Of a DNA stretch of 64,000 bases, positions 10,038 to 22,546 are shown piece by piece. Made by a program: the position numbers and the translations under genes. The notes under the pieces were generated by a model that was given only the letters and a program-made list of their open reading frames with translations, had not been told where the DNA came from and did no database searches. This DNA comes from Misgurnus anguillicaudatus. Lineage: Eukaryota > Chordata > Actinopteri > Cypriniformes > Cobitidae. Positions within the stretch are counted from its first letter, which is position 1. Each line of letters begins with the position of its first letter. The DNA lies in contig NW_027395277.1 in the NCBI RefSeq assembly GCF_027580225.2, forward strand, positions 1,860,001 through 1,924,000. The letters run 5' to 3'.

Positions 10038-11278
10038 TTTCAGAAGAAGATCATTCACAGTCGCTTTGCTACAAAAGTTCTTCTCTATCATCTGCCAACT
10101 AGCCCCACATCTGGAAATCTTTAAGGCCGACTTTTCTTGGCCAAGTTGAGTCACTCCCACTTTCTCTCACACACACTCTTTTCTGTTTACTTTAGTCCTT
10201 CTTTCCTGGAGCCGTTTCTGTGGGCACACATGCTTTAACAAGGCACCCACTGTACCAACGTGCCATTTAAAATCCAGTGAATATGAGGGTCAAGAGGTGG
10301 ACCGAAAGCATCACGGTTTCTATCACAGATAATTGCAGTGCGTGTGATTGATTTATTGATTCACGTCGAAAAAATCTTCATTCTTTACTCCTGAATAAAG
10401 ACATTTGCTCTCCTTGGCTAGGTTGACATCTGTAAGCCTAATCTAGAGTTGGACACGAACTGATCCTCATCTTTTCCCAAAGGAAAATTTTGTTGCTTTC
10501 TCATAGTTCGGAAGACTTAATGGAGTTCTCAGTTATGTTTACTTTAAGTATCACAACTTTGTCTTTTGTCTTTCTATATTAATGGCAACCATTGACGTCA
10601 AGTAAGAAATTAACGTCCATATGTTCTCCATTTGATCTCATTGCTGTCTAAAAGAAACAACTGAGATACTGAAGAGATTTTTATTCTGATGTTTGTTCCC
10701 ATGAGCAAAGCAGGATAAACAAGACCGGGATTTCTGGTTTGCTGTTGTTTAATGTCTGTGATGGAAAAAATTCAGCCTTAAAATATACTTTCATAGTTAC
10801 TTTTTGAGTATGGACCTTGCGGGCCAGTGCACTTGTGTCTCGAGCAGGGAGTGAGGTTATGGTTTTTGGATTTAGGATGGCAGTAATAGGGAAAACACCA
10901 TCTTGCACGGTCAATGGTAGCGTGCCATTTCCAGCCAAAACCAAAAGCCCAGATGTAGAAGTAACTCAGATGTCTGCTAGCTAAAAGAGTCCATGAATGG
11001 TGTAGCATAAGTGGGGGTTCAAACATATTAAGGCAACATTAAATGTATGGGAAATCCATTAAAAGGATTTGTTTCGATTTACTTTTATCTTTGTTAAAAA
11101 TATATGTCAAGTCATTAGCATTATGTGAAGCACATGAGAAACTCAACACACAATTGATTCTGTTAGAGTTTGACGTTAGCTACGCTATCTCCAATAAAGG
11201 TTACTCAGTCCAGCTCAAGTACATTTTTTTGTTTTTCTACATAATCTATTAGAACTTTCTGAGAAAATATAACCTTAC
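10038..11278. other. intron 1 sequence, no recognised element
   Basis: Apparently unique sequence. Small open frames (10681-11026 minus, 11043-11252 plus) have no recognisable domain. Confidence 0.5.
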
Positions 11279-11387
11279 TGGTAACACTTTACTTGAATGG
11301 GTGTTCATAAAACTGACATGGCACCTGTCATGAACATGAAGGAGATTTAATGTATGTCATTTGTGAATTTTTGTCATTTTTAATGCA

Positions 11388-11654
11388 AACATGACATTGT
11401 TTGAGTTCTGAGGATAGCAAGCTGCTGAAACGTTTGCTCAGGTTTCGCTGTTTTTAAGTCACATTTTTGCACTATGCACTTTAATAAATAAATTTTGTAC
11501 TTTCTAGACCTTTTGAGTCTTCCTGGATTCAGTGTGCGGTCAGCCATCTTTCTAACTCATTCTACATACCCTTTTTGGCTCTACGCACCTGAAGAAGAAA
11601 TATATAGTTAATTGAGAGCGCAACAATTTTTTCCCATAACATGACATTGTTTGA
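11388..11654. mobile_element. retroposon fragment flanked by an exact 17-bp target duplication
   Basis: AACATGACATTGTTTGA occurs at 11388-11404 and again at 11638-11654. The 233 bases between (11405-11637) are absent from the matching arm of the host foldback element. The insert contains a CTGCTGAAACGTTTGCT segment and an AATAAATAAA signal, like the 3' end of fish LINE/SINE transcripts. A long exact direct repeat is what target-primed reverse transcription leaves. Confidence 0.65.
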
Positions 11655-11943
11655 AATTATTTTCAAGAAAAAAAAACTTAGTATTTTTGTCTTGTTTTCA
11701 GAAAATATTTAAAATTATCAAATTAAGATGTTTTTTTCTTGATGAGCAAAACGACACAAGAAAATTTGTCTAGTTTTAAGACCACAAATATCAAATTTAA
11801 GGGATTTTGTGCATAAAATAAGCAAACAAATCTGCCAAAAGGGTAAGCTAATTTTTCTTGAATTTAGTGTTTAAGAAAAAAATTTGCTTACCCCATTGGC
11901 AGATTTTTTGCTTGTTTTATGCACAAAATTATTTTTTGCAGTG
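11655..11943. mobile_element. CACTGC-family MITE, left terminus missing
   Basis: Internal motifs (TATTTTTGTCTTGTTTTC, GATGAGCAAAACGAC, TCTGCCAA) and the right terminus TTTTTTGCAGTG match the family at 989. The first ten or so bases of the left end are missing where it abuts the 17-bp duplication. Confidence 0.75.
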
Positions 11944-12049
11944 TGATAACTTGACATTAACCAATACATTATAACTTGTCATGACAATATAACTAACCAC
12001 TTTTTACCAGTGAAACAAAATGAATTTGTCATTAAAATGTCATTAAGTA

Positions 12050-12297
12050 TTAAAGGAGGGGTGCATAATCTCTGAAAGCCAATGTTGACATTTGAAATCC
12101 CCTAAACAAACACGCCCCTACCCCAATAGAATCTGGACCATCTTTTGATAGACCCGCCCCACACATACGCAACCCAGGCAGCGATATTGGTTAGTAGACA
12201 CGCCCCTAACTGCTGATTGGCTACAAGCGTGTTTTGGTACTCGGTCTGACTTCCCTTTTTCAAAGTGTTTTTCAAAAATCACACACCCCGCCTTTAA
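12050..12297. mobile_element. TTAA-bounded MITE (AAAGGNGGGGTGCAT family)
   Basis: The element lies between TTAA at 12050-12053 and TTAA at 12294-12297, with ends AGGAGGGGTGCATAATCTCTG and, inverted, CACCCCGCCT. The interior has CACGCCCCTACCCCAATAGA and GACCCGCCCCACACATACGC. Two relatives, also bounded by TTAA, are at 30700-30923 (inverted) and 56484-57006. TTAA target choice is typical of piggyBac-type transposition. Confidence 0.75.
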
Positions 12298-12422
12298 TAC
12301 TCTGTCAAATAGTTTTATAACATCGTCATGAACATTTTTCTTGACCTCAACTACAGTTGTACAAATATCATTTGTCATTAAAATGTCATTAAGTGTTAAT
12401 ACTCTATCAAATAGTTTTATAA

Positions 12423-12520
12423 CAGTTCAAGTTCAAGTTCAAGTTCGTTTTATTTATATAGCACGTTTAAACATGGCCGCAGGCCAACCAAAGTGCTGTA
12501 CAGGTAAATAACAAAACAAA
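12423..12520. repeat. TTCAAG-tipped fish repeat fragment
   Basis: A short TTCAAG tandem run is followed by TTTTATTTATATAGCACG and CAAAGTGCTGTACAGGT, a pattern common to a dispersed teleost repeat. I cannot name the family. Confidence 0.45.
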
Positions 12521-13080
12521 TAAATACACACTAAGTTCTAAAAAAAGTTAAGAGAAGGAAGCATAAAAACTATTAAGAAGAAAACCATCATACAATTAAA
12601 AAACAAACGTTACTCATCGAAATAACAGCGTCATAATATTCTTTATAATGTTTTCCTCCAGGTGTTAGAGTAATAAAATCAATCATCCAATAATAATAAT
12701 AATTAAAATTGATAAAATTATATTTTATTGCATTTGGAGACCGATTTACCTAAAATTTAATGGGTTAAGCCATGCAGCGTTTGGGCCATATTGATGAAAA
12801 CAGTTAGCACAAAAAAAACGTTGCTTCTTAGTTTCTTAAATTTGATAATTATTCTGCTATGTCATGTTTATTACAGGTTTATGATAAGTTATGTTGTATT
12901 GGTTTATGTTAAGTTGTCATAACAAAGACATCTCAAACAATGTCATCTTTGCATTAGAAATGACATAATTGAACAAACAGTTGTCATAAACATGCATAAA
13001 ATCTCCTTCATGTTCATGACACGTGATTATGAATGTGTCATGTCAGTCTTATGAACACCTCTTCAAGTAAAGTGTTACCA

Positions 13081-14130
13081 ATATCTTTAATATCGAGTAA
13101 GATCATGTCAAAGATTGAAATCAATTGAGATACAGGAACTTGGAAAAGTGCAACGACAGCATCAGCAGATTTAAGGAAAAAATAAGTGCCTGTGTGTCAC
13201 AGCTGGAGGCTGTATGAAATTATTAGATGTATCTTAGGGAATGAAAAGGCTGTTGAGCACATGGCATTGTTTTCTGGCATCCAGCAATACATGATTTACA
13301 CCATTGTGCATATCTTCCAATTTTCTTCAAAACATTCACATCTTTTAATGACGTAAGCGTACTTGGGTACAAATCGTAAAGTGCAGTGTGTGTGCAGACC
13401 AGCAGGGGAGTGGGGACGATCATACTTGGGTACGATCCGCTTACGTATAATGTGATTGCGCCAGCATAGGTCAATCCTCTGGCCCGTCACCATGGCAACC
13501 CTGACCCCAGACAGGAAATCAGGGGTAGTGATGGAAAACAGCCAACCATGACACATGCAGGAGTTTAACTTTGGGGTGAATTGTGAAAAGAAATGGCTTT
13601 TTCCAGCATTGGAACGTCAAGAAGGGAAAAACTGAGTGATGGAGGAATAATTCCACTGCAAAGAGTTGTATAGCGAGCGAGCGAGTGAGCGAGAGAGAGA
13701 GAGAGAGAGATAAACAGGTGGATTCTTTAGCTCAGCAAACATAACTCAAATAGCTTCCAAAGATATTCCTGTACTCTTGTAACTTTAAATAGCTCATGAA
13801 AAGTTGTCAAATGCTATATAATAATGTTCAATAATAATGTTAACAAACATTATTTGTGACTTTCTTTTGCTCATACTGAGCGTTAGCAATGTTAACATGC
13901 TGGCATTTCGTAATAAACATTGAAACTCATGCTGCAGTGTTTAGCTAATTCCTTTTATAAATATTACTTTTGGATGCTATTACCGTTATATAATGTTTGC
14001 AAATGACTTATTAATTATAGTTTAAACATTGACATCACTTGACTTTTTGGATTGTCTTGCATACCATGTAGATTATTATCTTGTATTTAACAAACTTATT
14101 ATTTATGCATAATAAACGAAGAACTGCAGA
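13081..14130. other. intron 1 sequence with a GA-rich simple repeat
   Basis: No gene. A GCGA/GAGA microsatellite covers about 13674-13710. The rest has no recognised repeat. Confidence 0.6.
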
Positions 14131-14544
14131 TTAAAGAGCACCTATTGTCCGATTCACAAATTTACATTTTTTTTGGTGTGTGTGTATTAGTACATGCTAA
14201 CGTTATGCAAAACCCCAAAGTAACAATGACGCGAGTTATCGTCTCCAACATAAATCTTTTTTCTTGGACTACAACAAACACACGGATTGTAGGAAACAGT
14301 TCACTTCCTGGGATTGGTGATGTGGACAAGACCGACATTATCATAATTCCTCCCGCTTTGGACTCTTTGTAAATTAACTCATTGTGCGCAAATCTTTCAA
14401 ACATGGTAAGAAGTGTCTGGTCTCAAAAATGTACAGTATGGGGAAAATAATGTGTTTTTTAACCATAAACCACGCAAACACATTGTATTATACCAAATAC
14501 ACAAAATAACGTTGTTTTTAGCAATAAAATAGGTGCTCTTTTAA
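14131..14544. mobile_element. TTAA-bounded MITE (AGAGCACCTATT ends)
   Basis: TTAA at 14131 and at 14541 flank inverted ends AGAGCACCTATT and AATAGGTGCTCTT. An open minus-strand frame inside (14162-14404) has no recognisable domain and is taken as chance. Confidence 0.65.
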
Positions 14545-14808
14545 TCATATGTGCATAAAAATTTATAGCACAGCCACACACCTTCATCGTTTCTTAAATT
14601 GTTTTCAAAGTCATCACTATGAAGTGGTGCACGAATCTGCATTGTTTTTGAGATCTTCAAGGGTGATGATATTTAAATTCCCAATAAAGTCTGTAGTCCC
14701 ATTTTGCAACTTGTTAGCAACCACCCTTTAGCTCTAAAAGTCACGAGTCTGGGTATTTATCTTGTAAAATAAAACGTGATAACATCTTGGTCTAATGTTA
14801 ACCCAAGA

Positions 14809-15176
14809 TTAAAGGTTCAGTGTGTACATTTTAGTGGTAAAGTGCTGGTGAATTGCAACCAATGGCTCAGTCCACTCATTTTTTAATCACATAGAGAAGC
14901 TACGGTAGCCGCCACCGGAGAAACATGTCATCGGACGCAACTTAGTAAAAAAAGTTTGTCCATTAAGGGCTTCTGTAGAAACATGGAGGCACAAAATAGC
15001 GACTTCCATGTAAGGGGACCCTCTGCATATGTAGATAAAAACGTCTCATCCTAAGGTAATAAACACATAACGGTTCATTATGAAAGGTCTTTATACACCT
15101 CTGATAATATAGCTTTGTATATTATTTTGCATTTCTTTCAAGAGATCCTTCTAAAAATTACACACTGCACCTTTAA
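14809..15176. mobile_element. TTAA-bounded MITE (AGGTTCAGTGTGTACA ends)
   Basis: TTAA at 14809-14812 and 15173-15176 flank inverted ends AGGTTCAGTGTGTACATTTTAG and, on the right, the reverse complement of a close variant (TACACACTGCACCT). The interior has a GCTACGGTAGCCGCCACCGG stretch common in fish repeats. Non-coding. Confidence 0.7.
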
Positions 15177-17084
15177 AGGAGTTTAACCAAAAACCTATAA
15201 AAACAAAACAAAATGCTAAAATGCCAACTCTCTTCCGGGTTTTGCCTACAATAATACGTTATCCTTGCGGCAGTCTATTATGAGGGTAATAAATGTAATA
15301 TGTAATTATGTAAGGTGAAAACGTCTTTTAAATACTATGTTTAAATATTTTGTGAAGGAATGTCGCGGGTTAAAAACAGGTTACATTTTTCGTGCTGTCA
15401 GTTACCGCAGAAAGTAATTTTGACTTTAATATTAAATGTTTGAATTGTGTAGAGCCGTCCAAATTTGTATGCTTAATTTAATCATTTAAATTATAGTTTT
15501 ATGTAAGAAACAAATCCAGAATATAAAATCTAAAAAAAACATTTGGGTAAACCTAGCAATTAATGTCTTGATGTCGTCTTTTATCTCTAATGTGATATGT
15601 TGATATTGAAAAATAAGACTTTAAATAACCAATTAAACTTTAAAAAGACTTACATCCAATATTAATGCCTGAAGCAGACAACCAAATAAGCGATCCTACA
15701 TTTTGCTTGTCTGAAGAAGCATTTTAAAACAAATGTAGCTACATCAAAGTTTAATGAAGTCAATGGTCAATATATACGGATGTAAGAGCTTTATAGCTGC
15801 TGAGAGGTTTTATTAAGATAATGTGCACAGTGCTCATGTCTGTATCCATTGCATTTAAATGGGTAACAGCTTCTTGTACAACAAGGCCCATTGCACTATA
15901 ATCTTTTTGCACTTACATTTTTAAGTGTTATCAGCTAAGATTTACAAGTCATTTTAACTATCTTGACAAGTGATGAGTTGCTGTTACTTATAAAATAAAG
16001 TTCACCAATAATTAAAACAAATTCAACTTGATTTAATAAGTTACAGCATCTTGTCAAGCTCGTTGGAATGACTTGTAAATCCTAGTTGATTAAACAAAAA
16101 AATTTGAGGGCAAAAACATATGTTTACAGTGTGCAATACTGTTTCTATTTTTTACTGAATGAATCAGTAAAATTATTGCATTTAGGAAAACCATACTGTG
16201 CTCTTACAAAACAACTTTTATTAAATGAAGCTTGCCTTGAGGGATTTTCTAAAGAAAATATTTTTTATTTCCCCAGTTGTCTTTTTATTTTTTGCTTTGT
16301 TATATAACGTGCCCAGGCAGGAGAACTATACAAAATATTCTGAGCAATATAAAACATCACAGGCATCTCTATCGCTGTAAACTACAATAAAATAATCGAA
16401 TAGGAATTCACCCCGCGGGCATTAAGACATGGCATGAAGCAACTGGCAGAGAAAGAGATAATACCTGCCTTCACAGTGACAATGTGCTCACTTAAACACT
16501 GTTTACTTCAGTTTACACATTTACTTTACTTACATTTATGCATTTGGGATTCAAAGCGACTTACAATGCATTCAAGCTATATACGTTATACAAGTTAAGA
16601 CATGTTGTGGTTTCTGTTACTGTTGTGGGGGACAAACTGAATTTTCTAGATATTCTCTCCTGGTGGCTTGTAGGAACAGCTTGAGATGGAAGACAGATTT
16701 AGCTTTAGTGTTGTTTTGAGACCCTGGTCACTTTGTTTTTAGGACAGGCGAATGTGAGACTCGATGTTGAGGATTTTAGCCATAAATCTTTTTGTGAGCT
16801 TGACCCCCGGACAGCTGGACAACCGTAAAAAGGCACTATTGTCCACTAAGTTCAATGGTCAGGAGGAATATATATTTTTTCAATCTCAGGTGGTGTCTCT
16901 GCCTTTGCTTTTGTAGTAATGAAAACTAAACACACATGAGCAGAAGAGTATTGACTGGAGCTCATCCATGTTTTATAATAGATGTACATGCAGACAGAAG
17001 GAAGAATGTACAGTCAGCTGGCCATTAGCGCAGAGTAAAGCCCTCCATAAATAATATGCAATATATATATATTGCATATATATA
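15177..17084. other. intron 1 sequence with a small inverted repeat and a SINE-like tail
   Basis: An inverted repeat at about 15930-16092 pairs ATTTACAAGTCATTTTAAC with a near-complement (CAATGACTTGTAAAT-like) on the right. At about 16505-16580 a CATTTATGCATTTGGGATTC AAAGCGACTTACAATGCATT-type stretch resembles the 3' cassette shared by fish SINEs. Near 17057-17088 is a TA-rich palindrome. No gene. Confidence 0.45.
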
Positions 17085-18540
17085 TATAATCTGTCAAAAG
17101 ATTAATCACAATTAATCACATACAAAATAAAGGTTTGTGTTTTGTATCTCTCAAAAGATTAATCGCATACGAAATTAAGGTTTGTGTTTTGTATAAGTCA
17201 GTATCTGTCAAAATATTAATGGCGATTAATTGCATACAAAATAAAAGATTGTGTTTTGTATTAGCACAGTATGTCAAAAGATTTATCACGATTAATCGGA
17301 TACAAAATACAAGGATGTGTTATGTATTAGCACAGTATGTCAAAAGATTAATCACAATTAATCGGATACAAAATAAAAGCTTGTGTTTTGTATTAGCACA
17401 GTATGTCAAAAGATTAATCACGATTAATCGGATACAAAATACAAGTTCGTGTTTTGTATTAACACAGTATGTCAAAAGATTATTCACAATTAATCGGATA
17501 CAACATAAAATATTAATCACGATTAATCGCATACAGAATAAAAGTTAATGTTTTGTATTAGCGCAGTATCTGTCAAAAGATTAATCACGATTAATCGCAT
17601 ACAAAATAAAAGATTGTGTTTTGTATTAGCGCAGTTCGTGTCAAAAGATTAATCATGATTAATCACATACAAAATAAAAGTTTGTTTTTGTATTAGCACA
17701 GTATATGTCAAAAGATTAATCACGATTAATCGCATACAAAATAAAAGTTTGTGTTTTGTATTAGTGCAGTATCTGTCAAAAAATTAATCACGATTAATCG
17801 CATACAAAATAAAAGTTTGTGTTTTGTATTAGTGCAGTATCTCTCAAAAGATTAATCACGATTAATCGCATACTAAATAAAAGTTTGTGTTTAGTATCTG
17901 TCAAAAGATTAATCAAGATTAATCACATACAAAATTAAAAGTTTGTGTTTTGTATTAGCGCTCTATCTGTCAAAAGATTAATCAAGATTAATCACATACA
18001 AAATTAAAAGTTTGTGTTTTGTATTAGCGCTCTATCTGTCAAAAGGTTAATCACGATTAATACCATACAAAATAAAAGTTTGTGTTTTGTATTAGCGCTC
18101 TGTCTGTCAAAAGATTAATCATGATTAATCGCATACAAGATAAAAGTTTGTGTTTTGTATTAGCGCAGTATCTGTCAAAAGATTAATCACGATTAATACC
18201 ATACAAAATAAAAGTTTGTGTTTTGTACAAGCGCTCTATCTGTCAAAAGATTAATCACGATTAATCGCATACAAAATAAAAGTTTGTGTTTTGTATTATT
18301 GCAGTATCTGTCAAAAGATTAATCACGATTAATCGCATACAAAATAAAAGTGTGTGTTTTGTATTAGCAGAGTATATGCCAAAAAAAATTAATCACGAAT
18401 AATCGGATGCAAAATAAAGTTTGTGTTTTGTATTAGCGCAGTATGTTAAAAGACTAATCACGATTAATTGCATACAAAATTAATGTTTGTGTTTTGTATT
18501 AGTGCTCTATCTGTCAAAAGATTAATCACGTTTATAATAA
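17085..18540. repeat. approximately 68-bp minisatellite, about 22 copies, derived from a transposon end
   Basis: The unit reads GTCAAAAGATTAATCACGAT, then TAATCGCATACAAAATAAAA, then GTTTGTGTTTTGTATTAGCG and CAGTATCT. Copies vary by small indels and substitutions. The unit closely matches the end of the MITEs at 22555 and 62358 (GATTAATCGCGATTAATCG followed by AGAATAAAAGTTTTTGTTT). The last copy runs into 18540-18660, which resembles the interior of those MITEs (ACACACATGCA, TATGTATATTTTT). Each unit holds paired ATTA motifs. The open frame at 17135-17548 is only this repeat translated. Confidence 0.92.
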
Positions 18541-20664
18541 AAGTTTGTGTGTGTATTGTGTGTAATTATTATATATATATGTAAATACACACATGCAGGT
18601 ATAAATAAAAAAGTATGTATATTTTTATTTATATATATAATATAAAATATATATACATTTATTATAAAACATGGATGAGCTCCATTCATTACATTATGTA
18701 GGATATACATTATGTATGTTTACATTATGTAGAATGATTTTATGTAGAAAACAGAAATTACTTTAGCTGGGTTATATATATAAGTTAATATAGCCTTTTT
18801 ATTACATTTATATTTAGTTTTCTTTGGTGAAATTGTGCTGAAAACAGAAGAAAAGGCTTAATGTGAGCTCAATTGCTTCTTAATTCATTCTTTGTCTGAT
18901 AGTATGAAGGCTTTGTTCTGTGATTGACGTCTCAGTGTCTCTCTGTTGATCTGTTAATTGGCCGGGGACTGACTCATGACTGGACACTTTTGTCCGTGGT
19001 TATAAAACTAAGCTGTGCTGGTGGATATGTACGGAAGAAAGAAGTGGCATCTGCGTGTAACGGGTGACATCTGCAAGTCTGCCTCAAACTGAGACAAAGC
19101 CATCGTTATGACCCTGCTTTAATGAACTCGCCCTAGCCTGCGCTATATATAAGTATAATGATTTGTCCTGCGGGCGGCAGTCAATAAGGATTCAATCGTT
19201 TATGCTTTTATCAATGCTAGATTTTTTTACCATTTGTAAACATGTATAGTTTATAAATTATGAATTTGCTTAGGTTATTATTAAGTGTGGTTAACAGGAA
19301 AGCTGTAGACTTCAATGGATCTAAAATAGCTGTTGCACAAAAACAACATAATTTTTTATTTATTTAAAACAAGATGCAACGTGCAGATGGCTTTCTCAGG
19401 AAAACATGTGCATGTGTGTCATACTATAAGTCTATTTTGCTTTACGGTTCTGTTTCAAATGGCACACTTGGTAGAGACTTTCTGCCTTCGGTTGTTTGCA
19501 TTCATAATGTCCCATTTGTCATTTAATGGTTCAAGACGTGCTCATAAGCGCCCCCTGTGTGACTACTACCCAGCAGTCCCTGAGGCATTACATCACCAAA
19601 CCCCTCAGACTCGGAAGAAAACCGCAAAGGCTTAGGGCGGCATTTTGGAACCAAGCCTTACGTCTATGGGTTAACCCTCGCAAACGCACACACATGCGGA
19701 CGCTAATAGTTGGGCCCGCAAGATTTTTCATCCTGGTCTTGAGGAATTAAGCTGCACTGCCAAGACTCAACCCCTGGCCACATTTACGTCTTGAATTGTC
19801 ATTAAGCCAGTTTGCAAGTTCGTAACAGATGGCAGTTTAAGGGGGTCTAGTTCAAGGCTATGTCTCATTACCAGTGGTTACTTTTACTTTTAAGAATCTC
19901 AATTTTTTTTAAGACTAGGTACTTTGAAAAGTATAAGGATACAAATATAGACATTTAACATTTGCTTATATATGTCAGCTGAGGTTACGTTACTAAAACT
20001 GACTGGGTGTATCTCTTGTATTTAAATATTATCACCTTTCAAATGGAGGATAGAGTTGGCTTATCTCACTGAGCGTGAAAATTGAGTCTATAAAGCATTT
20101 TTGAAAGACCTATTAGACTTCGGTCAGGTTCTTGCCAGACCCCGCTGATGGAGTAACCACAAAGCGCTCATAACAATATACCGAAACTCGTGGGAAATTG
20201 GAGAGAATAACTTTCAGAGGTTTCTCGGGGAAAAGCAAGGAAGGAAAAAAGGGCCAAGGAAGCAGTTTTTCAACACTGAGGCAGGAAAAGATGCATTGTC
20301 TGATGTCCTGTTGAAGTGCGAGGAACGTTATATGTGATGGGTCTTTAGATGTCTGTTTATCCTGTACGACTAAACACACACACATAAAGAAAAGGAAATC
20401 ACCTGCTTCATGTGAGAACCAGTGCTGTGATCACAGCCAGTCTCCGAAAATAGGAAAGAGAGACAATTAACACTTCTTGCTTTCCAACATCTACAAGAGA
20501 AGTGCATTAACCACGTGCAAAGGAACTCCAAACTGTAATTTGGGGATCAAATGTCCTTGGGTACCATACGGTACACTAGTTGTTATTTAAAACCCAACAT
20601 AATTTAACATTGTGCAAAGTGTCTCTTTGCTGTTGTCCAGAAAACATTAGCGTTAACACACTTT
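18541..20664. other. intron 1 sequence, mostly unrecognised
   Basis: After an AT-rich tail of the minisatellite (to about 18670) the sequence looks unique. The stretch 18870-19170 is less AT-rich and lacks repeat signatures. Small frames near 19333-19750 and 20113-20385 have no recognised domains. Confidence 0.45.
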
Positions 20665-21892
20665 GGGCTCTATCTTACACCCGGCGCAATGCAGCGCAAT
20701 GCGCGACGCAAGTGTCTTTCGCTAGTTTCCACCCTAATTTTCACGTTTAGCGCCGCGTTGTTTAAATAGCAAATGCATTTGCGCCCCCTTTGCGCCCATG
20801 GGCGTTCTGGTCTGAAAAACGAGGTGTGTTCAGGCGCATTGTTGGCGCGTTGCTATTTTGAGGCAACTAAAATAGACTACGCCATTGACCAACAAAAACC
20901 TGGTCTAAAGTCTAAAGTCAATGGCGCAATATGTTTTATGTTATTTAAAGAGCGCATTAGTAATATGCGCCTATAAACGGGAGGACAACGCGGGTTTGCT
21001 TATCACAAAGTACATGAATGCGCAGCAGCACAAAAATGCTTTTAAATATGAAAGATTAAAGGATTGAATTTAAGAGATTATTATTGAGTCTCTTGGACAT
21101 AAATGAGGACTGATTATGAGACGTTAGAAGGCGCAAAGAGCTGCTTTACCTGCAGCCTGATAAGTAAATAAATGCTTTGCTTTAAACAAATGCATCTGTT
21201 TTTAAATGTTTTTTTTTTTAATGCTACCTCACGGATTTATTGTATATGATGTACCTGTGGATATGCCGAGATGAGAAACATTTGTAAGTAATGCTTAAAA
21301 AAACTCTTTGCTAAAAAAACGCTGTCCAAAGTGCTGAAACGTGCGGAGAGCCGTTTGTAAATTCTTTATCTCCTGTTTGTTACAAATAAAGTATTTTTAG
21401 AGTACAAACCTTATCTTACATACTTGTAAATTATTTTTTGATGATATTGGATAGCCATACATTTAAAGCAATTACAAGCCTGCTTTTTACTTCCATGACT
21501 AAAAGAAAACGGGTTTTAAAGGTTTTAATAAAAAAATAACAATTTCAATATAAGGGAAAAACAACACAATTATTTAACATTAATCTTAAACTGGGGATCT
21601 TCTTCCTCCGCTTAGTTTTTCAGTTTACAAAGTCCGTCATCTAAATAGGGATTAGACATAGCGCCAACGCAACTTGCTTTTAAAGGGAATGAGAGCTGTG
21701 ACTCTCATTGGTTTACTGCACGTTACGCCCAAAATACTCCCATTACAATAGGACCTACCCTTTTCGACCATGCGCTCGGCGCAAAAACGATTTTTCCCGT
21801 CGTTAAATTAGCAAAAGTGGATTCGGACACGCCCAATTAGACGTTGCGCTGTGCGCTTTAGACAATGCGCTTAGATCGTTAAAATAGGGCCC
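20665..21892. mobile_element. 1.2-kb non-autonomous DNA transposon with GGGCYCTAT ends
   Basis: The left end GGGCTCTATCTTACACCCGG and the right end (inverted) GGGCCCTATTTTAACGATCT form terminal inverted repeats followed on both sides by GCGCAATG/GCGCATT-rich stretches. The interior contains GC-rich arms and an AT-rich core, with no transposase-like frame. It is flanked by TTT on both sides, which might be a 3-bp target duplication. Confidence 0.75.
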
Positions 21893-22546
21893 TTTGTGTT
21901 TAGACAAACATAAACATGGACGTATGCTGAGAGTTGTTCTGGTTATCAAATCTCGACACATTCGACTCACGTTTCTATCCACTTCTGATTAGATCAAGAG
22001 ACACTTTTGGGTGATTCTCACGAAATCCAGACTTAAAAGGTGCCCAGAATCAGATTTTTTTTAAAAGCCCTTGAAGCCATTTTTTGCACATATAAGATTA
22101 AGGTCTGAACTTATGATAACCATTATTTTTAGAGGATTTAAAAAATATTTCCTATAGAATTATTTACATTTTTTAGATTATCATTATCAAAATTATCATT
22201 ACCGCAACATGATATTACATTAAATATATGCATTTACAAACTCATGTTTTGGTAATGAGAACTAAAAGTTGTCTAGGTACTATGACAAACAAAAGTTCAA
22301 CTTTTATCTGGAAAGAAAAAATAAGAACTGCTTACCTGGTAGCCATCTTGAGTGTCACAGTCAATTATGTCCCTTCCAACAATTTTTTTTTGAAAATATT
22401 AGTTCTTTGAGGGCTTAAACAATGATTGAAAATTGTTGCGGAGGATGAGAAAATGGACACATTATTCCTTATTATTGTCTCTACATTTACCAATGATCAC
22501 CAACTCCCACATGTTTCTTTACTGTAAATGTTTATAGTATAACATG
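21893..22546. other. intron 1 sequence, no recognised element
   Basis: AT-rich, without a recognisable exon or repeat. The phrase GGGTGATTCTCACGAAATC near 22009 recurs inverted near 24309 (GCGAGAATCACCC), so 22009-24325 may itself be the body of an older inverted-repeat element containing the nested pair below. Confidence 0.4.

Larger units (their letters stand above)
11280..13080. mobile_element. 1.8-kb foldback element (GGTAACACTTTACTTGAA ends) with nested insertions
   Basis: The left arm starts GGTAACACTTTACTTGAA and continues GTGTTCATAA, TGAACATGAAGGAGATTT, ATGCAAACATGACATTG. The right arm (about 12890-13080) is its reverse complement, ending TTCAAGTAAAGTGTTACC. Inside it lie a retroposon fragment (11405-11637), a CACTGC MITE (11655-11943), a TTAA-bounded MITE (12050-12297) and a repeat starting at 12423. 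It codes for nothing recognisable. Confidence 0.8.

Noticed and set aside
17135..17548. 137-codon ORF with repeated INRIQN / VLAQYVKRL pattern
   Set aside because: It is simply the 68-bp minisatellite read in one frame where unit lengths happen to be multiples of three; the pattern breaks as soon as unit length changes.
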